Source of the DNA: Planctomycetota bacterium
GTDB lineage: Bacteria; Planctomycetota; Planctomycetia; Planctomycetales; Planctomycetaceae
Length of the DNA stretch: 45,662 bases
Direction of reading: 5' to 3'
NCBI GenBank assembly: GCA_022600195.1
Contig: JAHZKX010000079.1
Coordinates: 1-45,662, forward strand
Shown: positions 1-7,211 of the stretch, piece after piece
How positions within the stretch are numbered: the first letter of the stretch is position 1
Layout of the letters: every line of letters begins with the position of its first letter
Program-made: the position numbers and the translations under genes
Notes under the pieces: model-generated
The model's database searches: none
Told to the model about the DNA's origin: nothing
What the model saw: the letters and a program-made list of their open reading frames with translations, nothing else

Positions 1-176
1 CGGCCAAACCTGCACCGGCCAAACCTGCACCGGCCAAACCTGCACCGGCCAAACCTGCACCGGCCAAACCTGCACCGGCCAAACCTGCACCGGCCAAACC
101 TGCACCGGCCAAACCTGCACCGGCCAAACCTGTACCGGCCAAACCTGTACCGGCCAAACCTGTACCGGCCAAACCT
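1..176 (+). repeat. 15-bp in-frame minisatellite encoding Ala-Lys-Pro-Ala-Pro
   Basis: Twelve head-to-tail 15-bp units of CGGCCAAACCTGCAC fill bases 1-180. The first eight are identical at every base; in the last four the GCA codon becomes GTA (three units) or GTG (the last), changing Ala to Val. The unit is a multiple of three, so copy changes keep the frame. The array continues past the left edge, so its full length is unknown. It encodes a Pro/Ala/Lys-rich linker ahead of the Ig-like domain. Confidence 0.95.
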
Positions 177-2573
177 GTGGCTGTGAAGCCAGCGACACCC
201 AAACCAGCACCAAAAATGGTGAAACTGAATGTCTACCCAGAATTAATTCAGCTTACTACCAGCCGTGATCGTCAAACGATTATCGCTCAAGCCGTCTATG
301 ACAATGGTCTCACACAAGATGTCACCAGTCAGTTACAAATTAAACCAGCGGCAGCTGGAATTGTTCGACTTGATAAAAACATTGTTTTTCCAGCAAGTGA
401 TGGAGAAACAGATTTAATTGCCAGCTTTGGTGGTGCGAATATTAAATTGCATGCAAAAGTTGTCAAAGCAAAAGAAGAGCGTCCAATTAGTTTCAATCTG
501 GATGTCATGCCGACCTTTATGCGTGCTGGCTGTAATACGGGCAGTTGCCACGGAGCCGCTCGTGGAAAAGATGGGTTTCGTCTTTCGCTCTTCGGATTTG
601 ACCCCAAAGGGGATCATCACCGTTTAACACGCGAACTCAGCGGGAGGCGTGTTAATCTCAGCTTGCCACAGGAAAGCCTCCTGATTGAAAAATCTACAGG
701 TGCCGTACCTCATACCGGAGGAAAACTATACGAAAAAGGATCGGAACATTACACCGCAACACTCCGCTGGCTACAGGCAGGAGCGCCTTATGATGTGGGC
801 GTTATTCCTACTGTCACGAAAGTCGAAATTTACCCTAAAGGTGGGGTCATGGATGGAAAAGGTACCAAACAACAGGTTGCCACCCTGGCGACTTATTCCG
901 ATGGTACTACCAGAGATGTAACATCACTGGCAGCGTTCTCTTCCAACAATGACAATTCAGCCACAATTACAAAGGCAGGTTTGATTACAGCCAATAATCG
1001 TGGTGAAGCATTTATCATGGCTCGCTTCGATACACACACGGTCGGATCACACTTTGTCGTATTGCCAAAAGGTCTCAACTTTACATGGCCTAATATCCCT
1101 GAGTCTAATTATGTAGATACTCTCATCCACAACAAACTCAAAAAATTGAGAGTCATTCCTTCAGGACTATGTACCGATGCCGAGTTTCTGCGTCGGGCCA
1201 GCCTCGATATCTGTGGTATCCTGCCTTCGATCGAAGAGTTTAATCAGTTTGCCGCTGATAAAGATCCTAAAAAACGGGATAAGCTTGTTGATAAACTGCT
1301 GAATCGCAAAGAATTTGTAGAGATGTGGGTCATGAAGTGGTCCGAACTATTACAGATTCGAACGGTCAATAACCGGATCAGTTATAAATCTGCCTTACTG
1401 TATTACAACTGGTTACAAGAACGAATTGCTTCCAATGTGCCCATTGACAAGATGATCCAGGAACTCCTGGGCTCTACCGGTGGTACATTTGCAAATGCAG
1501 CGACTAACTACTACGAAAATGAACGTGACACTTTAAAAGTATCTGAAAATGTGGCTCAGGTCTTTATGGGCATGCGTATTCAATGTGCTCAATGTCACAA
1601 TCATCCATTTGACCGCTGGACGATGAACGATTACTACAGTTTCGCTGCTTTCTTCTCACAGATTGGTCGGAAAAGAAGCGAAGATCCTCGTGAATCTATT
1701 ATTTACAACCGCGGCAGCGGAGAAGTTCAACACCTGGTTGATAAACGCGTGATGAAACCCAAGTTTCTAGGTGGTGCCGAACCGGATACCCGCGGCAAAG
1801 ATCGTCGCGTTTTACTCTCACAATGGCTGGCCTCTAATGAAAACCCATACTTTGCCTCTAACCTGAGCAATATTGTCTGGGCTCACTTTTTCGGTAAGGG
1901 AATTATCAATGAAGTGGATGATGTCCGCGTCAGTAATCCTCCTGTAAACCCTGAATTGCTGACCGAGCTTTCTAAACGCTTTACCGAATATAACTATGAC
2001 TTCAAGAAGCTGGTCCGCGATATTTGTACTTCTCGAACCTATCAACTTTCGACACAGACAAACGAAACAAATGAAAAAGATCTGACAAACTTCTCACACG
2101 CTCAACCTCGACGTATGCGAGCAGAAGTCTTGCTGGACTGTATCAGTCAAGTGACGAATTCTGCTAATAAGTTTCGTGGACTCCCCCTGGGTGCTCGTGC
2201 AGTTCAGATTGCAGATGGAAACACTTCAACCTATTTTCTGACAACATTCGGTCGAGCTAAACGTGATACCGTTTGTTCCTGCGAAGTCCGGATGGAACCC
2301 AGCCTTTCACAGGCATTGCATTTACTGAATGGCGATACCGTCAACAGTAAAATCACACGAGGAAAGTTTGTTGCTGACAGAATCAAAGCGGGAAAGAAAC
2401 CGCTTGAAGTGATAGACGAAATGTATATTTCCTGCCTCTCGCGTAAACCAACTGACAAAGAATATTCATCGCTGATTCAGGTACTGGATGAAAACAAGAA
2501 AGATCAAACCAATACTTTGAACGATGTATTCTGGTCCTTATTGAACTCGAGAGAATTCATCTTTAATCATTAA
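3..2573 (+). CDS. DUF1549/DUF1553 protein with Ig-like domains and haem-type Cys motifs (5' partial)
   Basis: The frame is open from base 3, so the true start lies left of the window; a GTG at 177 is in frame but is only the last repeat codon. The N-terminal part seen here is about twelve Ala-Lys-Pro-Ala-Pro pentapeptides. Numbering from the GTG, a Big_2-like Ig domain spans about 17-90, a C-x4-C-H motif starts at Cys119, a second Ig-like domain spans about 215-300, then DUF1549 (about 313-500, with CAQCH at 470-474) and DUF1553 (about 530-795, with a Cys-x-Cys-Glu segment near 700). These families are secreted planctomycete proteins whose role is not established; haem binding at the CxxCH is inferred from the motif. 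A cytochrome c-WD40 gene follows 61 bp downstream on the same strand, probably one operon. The family assignment is firm; the function is not. Confidence 0.9.
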   Translation, partial: AKPAPAKPAPAKPAPAKPAPAKPAPAKPAPAKPAPAKPAPAKPVPAKPVPAKPVPAKPVAVKPATPKPAPKMVKLNVYPELIQLTTSRDRQTIIAQAVYDNGLTQDVTSQLQIKPAAAGIVRLDKNIVFPASDGETDLIASFGGANIKLHAKVVKAKEERPISFNLDVMPTFMRAGCNTGSCHGAARGKDGFRLSLFGFDPKGDHHRLTRELSGRRVNLSLPQESLLIEKSTGAVPHTGGKLYEKGSEHYTATLRWLQAGAPYDVGVIPTVTKVEIYPKGGVMDGKGTKQQVATLATYSDGTTRDVTSLAAFSSNNDNSATITKAGLITANNRGEAFIMARFDTHTVGSHFVVLPKGLNFTWPNIPESNYVDTLIHNKLKKLRVIPSGLCTDAEFLRRASLDICGILPSIEEFNQFAADKDPKKRDKLVDKLLNRKEFVEMWVMKWSELLQIRTVNNRISYKSALLYYNWLQERIASNVPIDKMIQELLGSTGGTFANAATNYYENERDTLKVSENVAQVFMGMRIQCAQCHNHPFDRWTMNDYYSFAAFFSQIGRKRSEDPRESIIYNRGSGEVQHLVDKRVMKPKFLGGAEPDTRGKDRRVLLSQWLASNENPYFASNLSNIVWAHFFGKGIINEVDDVRVSNPPVNPELLTELSKRFTEYNYDFKKLVRDICTSRTYQLSTQTNETNEKDLTNFSHAQPRRMRAEVLLDCISQVTNSANKFRGLPLGARAVQIADGNTSTYFLTTFGRAKRDTVCSCEVRMEPSLSQALHLLNGDTVNSKITRGKFVADRIKAGKKPLEVIDEMYISCLSRKPTDKEYSSLIQVLDENKKDQTNTLNDVFWSLLNSREFIFNH

Positions 2574-2634
2574 ACAATAAATCATCTGACGATTTATCAC
2601 CTTTGGGGAACTTCACAAGAATCCCGCTTTAAAT

Positions 2635-4779
2635 ATGGTTATGACTATGAAAAACGTATTCTCTGTTAACTGGTGTCATCAAACCTGTAAATCAGTATTA
2701 GTTGCTGGTTTGGTTGTCTTACTGATGTCGACAGCGTTAATTGCTGCAGACAAAAAACCAGCAGACACAAAAAAAGTGAAAATCACTTACGACGAACACA
2801 TTAAGCCCATTTTCCGCGCAAAATGTTTTGCCTGTCACAATACCGACAAAAAGCAATCTGGCCTGGATCTGACGAACTACACAGGCTTGATGCAGGGTGG
2901 TGCTGCTGGAGATTCGATCGAAGCCGGAGACGCCGATAGCAGCTATCTCTATATGCTGGTCACTCATGAATCTGAACCATTCATGCCACCGAAATCTGAC
3001 AAATTGCCTGCTAATCAAATCGCATTAATCAAACAGTGGATAGATGGTGGTGCCCCGGAAAACGCGGGCAGTAAAATTGTCATTAAGAAACCAAAATTTG
3101 ATTTTGCCCTTAAAGGAGCCTCCAGTGGCAAACCGCAAGGTCCTCCACCCATGCCTCCTCGTTTAAGCTTGGAGCCCATAGTTCATTCTACATTGGGAAC
3201 AGCAGTCACCGCATTAGCTACAAACCCCTGGTCTCCTCTGGCAGCTGTAGCGGGTCAGAAACAGATCTTACTTTACAATACCAAAACACTCGAATTACTG
3301 GGTGTGCTCCCCTTCCCCGAAGGCGTGCCTCAGGTTCTGAAATTCAGCCGCAATGGCAGTCTTTTATTGGCAGGTGGAGGCCATGCTGCCGCCAGTGGTC
3401 GCGTAGTCGTTTGGGATGTGCGAACTGGAAAACGCCTGTTTGCCGTTGGTGATGAACTGGATTCAGTGCTGTGTGCCGATATCAGTTCAGACCAGAGATT
3501 TATCGCATTAGGCAGTCCCAGTAAAGTGATCCGGGTTTACTCTACCAGTGATGGTAAGCTTGCCTATGAAATCCGCAAACACACCGACTGGATGACTGCA
3601 CTTGCTTTCAGCCCCGATTCGGTTTTGCTTTGTTCTGGTGACCGTAGTGGTGGTGCTTTCGTCTGGGAAGCAGCATCTGGTAGCGAGTACCTGACTTTGA
3701 AAGGTCATAAGCGAGGCATCACAGGGATTTCCTGGCGCTCCGATTCCAACATTGTGGCCACCAGCTGTGATGATCAATCGGTCAAACTCTGGGAACTTGA
3801 GAATGGTGGAAACATCAAATCCTGGAATGCACATAACCCCGGTACTTCAAGCATTGAATTTGCCCGTGATGGCCGGATTGTTACTTGTGGCCGTGATCGT
3901 GTCACGAAAATCTGGGATCAGGCAGGAAAACAATTGAGGGCCCTCCCTGCATTTACAGATATTGCTGTAAGCGTAACAATCTGTGATGAAACGAACCGCG
4001 TGATTGCCGGCGATTGGACTGGAAAAATCAAAGTCTGGAATGCTGCCGACGGCAAAGATGTCGGTGAATTAACAGCGAATCCTTTACCGTTGTCTCAACG
4101 TCTGACAGCTGCGACCGCCAGTCTGCAGGCAACACAGGCAAATCATCAAAAACTCGTGGCTGCAGTTAAGGTTAATCAGGCAGCAGTCGCTAATATAAAC
4201 GCCTCTATCGCCGCTACTCAAAAACAACAAACTGATCTGCAAAATAAGTTGAACGGCATCAATGCCAATCTTGCTGCTGCCCAAAAGGCATTCACTGCCG
4301 CTCAAGGTGGTGCTGCGAATTCAACGAAACTGATTGCCGCCATTGCTGTACCCTTGCCAGCTATCATCGAAGCACATGCGAAAGCTGCTGCCATCAGTAA
4401 AAAAGTGGCCGGTGATAAAGAGTTAGCAGAAGCAGCTGCAAAACTGAAAACTGCGATCGATAAACGGGTAGCAGCCAAAGCGGCCGAACAGAAGAATCTG
4501 GTGGCTCATCAGGCGGCAGTCAAAGCAAATCAACTGAAGATTACCCAGCTCACCCCCCAGGTAAAACCAACAACAGATGCAATCAATGCAACCAAAGCCA
4601 AGGTCGTTGCACTTCAAAAAACTGTGAAGCCTGCAACGGACAAGGCAACCGCTTCTCAAAATGCAGCCAATGCTGCAGCAAGTGCTTTGGCTGCTGCACA
4701 AAACAATCTCAAACGCTGGCAGGCTGAAATCGAGTTTGCAAAGAAGTTTAATGAAGCTCAGGCCAGTACTGCTAAGTAA
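2635..4779 (+). CDS. Planctomycete-type cytochrome c / WD40 protein with coiled-coil tail
   Basis: A hydrophobic segment at about residues 20-38 followed by Ala-Asp looks like a signal peptide. A PSCyt1-type cytochrome c domain follows (about 48-140), with the haem motif CFACH at 64-68 and a Met-Pro-Pro near 123 as possible axial ligand region. About seven WD40 repeats (roughly 180-480) form a predicted propeller, and the last 230 residues are Ala/Lys/Gln-rich heptad-like sequence, probably a long coiled coil. Three in-frame ATGs (2635, 2641, 2647) lie close together and no strong ribosome site separates them. It follows the DUF1549/DUF1553 gene and ends at a strong terminator, so the two are likely co-expressed and act together in the periplasm; electron transfer or enzyme scaffolding is inference only. 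Confidence 0.9.
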   Translation: MVMTMKNVFSVNWCHQTCKSVLVAGLVVLLMSTALIAADKKPADTKKVKITYDEHIKPIFRAKCFACHNTDKKQSGLDLTNYTGLMQGGAAGDSIEAGDADSSYLYMLVTHESEPFMPPKSDKLPANQIALIKQWIDGGAPENAGSKIVIKKPKFDFALKGASSGKPQGPPPMPPRLSLEPIVHSTLGTAVTALATNPWSPLAAVAGQKQILLYNTKTLELLGVLPFPEGVPQVLKFSRNGSLLLAGGGHAAASGRVVVWDVRTGKRLFAVGDELDSVLCADISSDQRFIALGSPSKVIRVYSTSDGKLAYEIRKHTDWMTALAFSPDSVLLCSGDRSGGAFVWEAASGSEYLTLKGHKRGITGISWRSDSNIVATSCDDQSVKLWELENGGNIKSWNAHNPGTSSIEFARDGRIVTCGRDRVTKIWDQAGKQLRALPAFTDIAVSVTICDETNRVIAGDWTGKIKVWNAADGKDVGELTANPLPLSQRLTAATASLQATQANHQKLVAAVKVNQAAVANINASIAATQKQQTDLQNKLNGINANLAAAQKAFTAAQGGAANSTKLIAAIAVPLPAIIEAHAKAAAISKKVAGDKELAEAAAKLKTAIDKRVAAKAAEQKNLVAHQAAVKANQLKITQLTPQVKPTTDAINATKAKVVALQKTVKPATDKATASQNAANAAASALAAAQNNLKRWQAEIEFAKKFNEAQASTAK

Positions 4780-4800
4780 GAACCATTCTCAATCGAGAAA

Positions 4801-4836
4801 AAGCCCTTCGAACATTTATTCGAAGGGCTTTTTTTG
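4801..4836 (+). terminator. Intrinsic terminator after the cytochrome c-WD40 gene
   Basis: A perfect 12-bp stem (4801-4812 with 4819-4830, AAGCCCTTCGAA) closes a 6-base loop and runs into seven T residues. It lies 21 bp after the stop codon. Confidence 0.95.
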
Positions 4837-4928
4837 CGCAACCGCGAATAGCACTCTCTTTCTGAATCTGTTAATTTAATAACGCATTCGTTAATGAAAT
4901 AATTATGCTACGAGAGGAGCAGTGTGAG

Positions 4929-5936
4929 ATGGCACAAAACAATTCCCGATTTGCGGTGGTTGCTGCGTTAGCGGGAAATGGAGTCATTACAGTTGTGAAA
5001 GGATCTACTTTTCTGATAACTGGCTCTGGGGCAATGCTCTCAGAAACGATCCACTCCGTCGCCGACTTTTTGAATCAACTGTTATTGCTCATCGGATTAG
5101 TACGCGCAGACCAGGCCCCTGATCACAAATTTGAGTATGGATATTCTGGTGAAAAGTACGTCTGGGCATTAATCTCAGCAGTTGGTATATTTTTTCTGGG
5201 TTGTGGTGTCACCATCTATCATGGGGTGCAGTCGCTTTTCCATCCACCGGATTTGGTACTTGGCGAGATGAACTGGGCCATTGCAGCTCTCCTGTTTGCT
5301 CTCGTCATCGATGGTATCGTTTTCTATCTGGCTCTGAAGGGCGAATGGAAGAATGCAGCCGAACAGTCGAGGCCCTTTCATGACTATCTTAGATATGAGG
5401 CAGACCCGGCTTCTGTAGCAGTCATTCTGGAAGATGGTGCAGCCTGCCTGGGCGTGCTTATCGCTCTAGCAGCAATTCTATTGACTCAGTTAACAGGGCA
5501 TCATTATTGGGATGCCATTGGATCGATTAGCATTGGAATTTTGCTCGGAGGTATCGCCGTCTGGTTAATCATCCGTAATCAAGAACTGTTGGTTGGGCCC
5601 AGCATTCCCCAGCAAGATAAAGAACGCATTGATCACATACTCAAAAGTAATCCCTTAATAAAAGACGTAATCGATTTGAGAACTCGCGTTCTTTCCATTG
5701 ATAACTATCGTATCAAAGTCGATCTGAGCTTTAACCACGAGGAACTCACAAAACGGCTCAAGAAAAAAGCACTCGCCGCCTATCCAGAAATAAATAATGA
5801 ACAAGACTTCGAGAAATTTTGTCTGGAGTACACAAAGGATCTGCTCGATACTTTGACGGCAGAGATCGATCAAATTGAGCACGAAATCCAAAGACAGGTT
5901 CCGGAAGCACAGCACCTCGACCTGGAAGCAAATTAA
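4929..5936 (+). CDS. Cation diffusion facilitator family transporter
   Basis: This is a CDF-type divalent metal/proton antiporter of 335 residues in the inner membrane. It shows the expected transmembrane pattern: an early helix pair carrying the HSVAD metal-site motif (H-x3-D), later helices with an acidic Glu-Asp-Gly-Ala-Ala segment at the position of the second metal-site motif, and a C-terminal cytoplasmic domain (about 215-335) ending in acidic, helical sequence. That signature resembles the ZnT9-like branch of the family; the metal (Zn, Mn, Fe or Co) cannot be read from sequence. An upstream in-frame ATG exists at 4905, but AGAGGAG at 4912-4918 favours the ATG at 4929, where the family N-terminus starts. 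It sits alone between a terminator and mnmA. Confidence 0.9.
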   Translation: MAQNNSRFAVVAALAGNGVITVVKGSTFLITGSGAMLSETIHSVADFLNQLLLLIGLVRADQAPDHKFEYGYSGEKYVWALISAVGIFFLGCGVTIYHGVQSLFHPPDLVLGEMNWAIAALLFALVIDGIVFYLALKGEWKNAAEQSRPFHDYLRYEADPASVAVILEDGAACLGVLIALAAILLTQLTGHHYWDAIGSISIGILLGGIAVWLIIRNQELLVGPSIPQQDKERIDHILKSNPLIKDVIDLRTRVLSIDNYRIKVDLSFNHEELTKRLKKKALAAYPEINNEQDFEKFCLEYTKDLLDTLTAEIDQIEHEIQRQVPEAQHLDLEAN

Positions 5937-6029
5937 CTATAATCTGTTTTTTGAATCAGAAACGTCTGATTTCAGTTGAATTTGGTAGTTTCCTCGGTCT
6001 GCGTACCTGTGATCGAATTTCTTGCGGTC

Positions 6030-6035
6030 TATAAT
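6030..6035 (+). promoter_or_regulatory. Candidate -10 box upstream of mnmA
   Basis: A perfect TATAAT lies 55 bases before the mnmA start. The hexamer 17 bp further upstream (CTGTGA) is a poor -35, so this is only a weak promoter candidate. Confidence 0.3.
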
Positions 6036-6090
6036 AGAATACAGTTCCTGGCAATCTGTCTTTTATCAAATTGAATTGAGTTTTTCTGAT

Positions 6091-7200
6091 ATGTCCCAGC
6101 GCGTTGTATTGGCCATGAGTGGTGGTGTTGACAGTTCCGCAGCCGCTCATTTGTTACTGGAAAAGGGCTATGAAGTGATCGGGCTGTTTATGCGGTCCGG
6201 AGCGACAGAGGAAACAGCCTGCGCAATTGATGATAAAAACAGTTTACCGGTACTCAATACCAAGTCACACAAGCAAGGCTGCTGTTCAGCCAGCGACGCC
6301 GCCGATGCCCGTCGTGTCGCCGACATGCTGGACATTCCCTTCCACGCCCTAAACTTTCAAGACGCATTTGGCCGCATCAAAGATTACTTCGCGGATGAAT
6401 ATCTCGCTGGTCGCACTCCCAACCCATGCGTCATGTGTAATAACTGGTTAAAATTCGGCAAACTCTGGGAATTCGCAGAGCAAGTTGGTGCGACTTCTAT
6501 CTCTACCGGTCACTATGCACAACTGAATCCCGTGCCCGGTGAAAACGTGCCGGCACTGATGCGTGGACAGGATCGGTCGAAAGATCAGTCGTATGTTCTA
6601 TTTGGTATTAACCGTGATTTGCTGGATAAAATTATTTTCCCTGTGGGAGGTTTTGTCAAACCGGAAATTCGCGAACTGGCAGGAGAAGCCGGCTTGCGAA
6701 CTGCCAATAAACCAGACAGCCAGGAAATTTGCTTTATTCCCGACAACGATTATTTTGGTTTTCTCAATCGCTATCGGGGCGAACAGGAAACAGCAGGCGA
6801 AATGGTTGATACTGAGGGCAACGTTGTCGGACATCATAACGGATTTGAAAATTATACGATCGGTCAGCGCAAGCGACTGGGAGTTGCTTTTGGAACACCG
6901 CGATTTGTGATTAAGATTGAACCAGAATCCAAGCGAGTCGTTATTGGAACCCGAGAAGATCTGGCCCGTAATACCCTGGAGGCCGATCGGTGCAACTGGT
7001 TGATTGACAATCCCGGCTCAGAAATACGCTGTCAGGCTCAAATCCGCTATCAGCATCAGGAAGCCGACTGCACGGTCAAAATTCTAGATGAAGATCGCAT
7101 CCAGGTTACATTTGATAACCCTGAGTATGGTGTTGCACCAGGTCAGGCAGTCGTCCTTTACGAACAAGATCGCGTTCTGGGTGGCGGCTGGATTATGTAA
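6091..7200 (+). CDS. mnmA: tRNA-specific 2-thiouridylase MnmA
   Basis: MnmA installs the 2-thio group of U34 in the tRNAs for Lys, Glu and Gln, using ATP and a sulfur relay. The PP-loop SGGVDSS is at residues 10-16. The two redox-active cysteines are visible: Cys116 in the Cys-Val-Met-Cys-Asn segment and Cys214 in the Glu-Ile-Cys-Phe-Ile segment, matching Cys102 and Cys199 of the E. coli enzyme. The 369-residue length is normal. A longer frame opens at a TTG (6022), but the family N-terminus begins at the ATG at 6091. It converges with the RND exporter gene with an 11-bp gap. The substrate tRNAs Glu and Gln are those charged by gltX and glnS a few kb away, though nothing shows co-regulation. 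Confidence 0.97.
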   Translation: MSQRVVLAMSGGVDSSAAAHLLLEKGYEVIGLFMRSGATEETACAIDDKNSLPVLNTKSHKQGCCSASDAADARRVADMLDIPFHALNFQDAFGRIKDYFADEYLAGRTPNPCVMCNNWLKFGKLWEFAEQVGATSISTGHYAQLNPVPGENVPALMRGQDRSKDQSYVLFGINRDLLDKIIFPVGGFVKPEIRELAGEAGLRTANKPDSQEICFIPDNDYFGFLNRYRGEQETAGEMVDTEGNVVGHHNGFENYTIGQRKRLGVAFGTPRFVIKIEPESKRVVIGTREDLARNTLEADRCNWLIDNPGSEIRCQAQIRYQHQEADCTVKILDEDRIQVTFDNPEYGVAPGQAVVLYEQDRVLGGGWIM

Positions 7201-7211
7201 CTGAAATCCAG

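Noticed and set aside
1-180. Regular short repeat as a possible CRISPR array
   Set aside because: Units are 15 bp, contiguous, without spacers, and read in frame as a pentapeptide.
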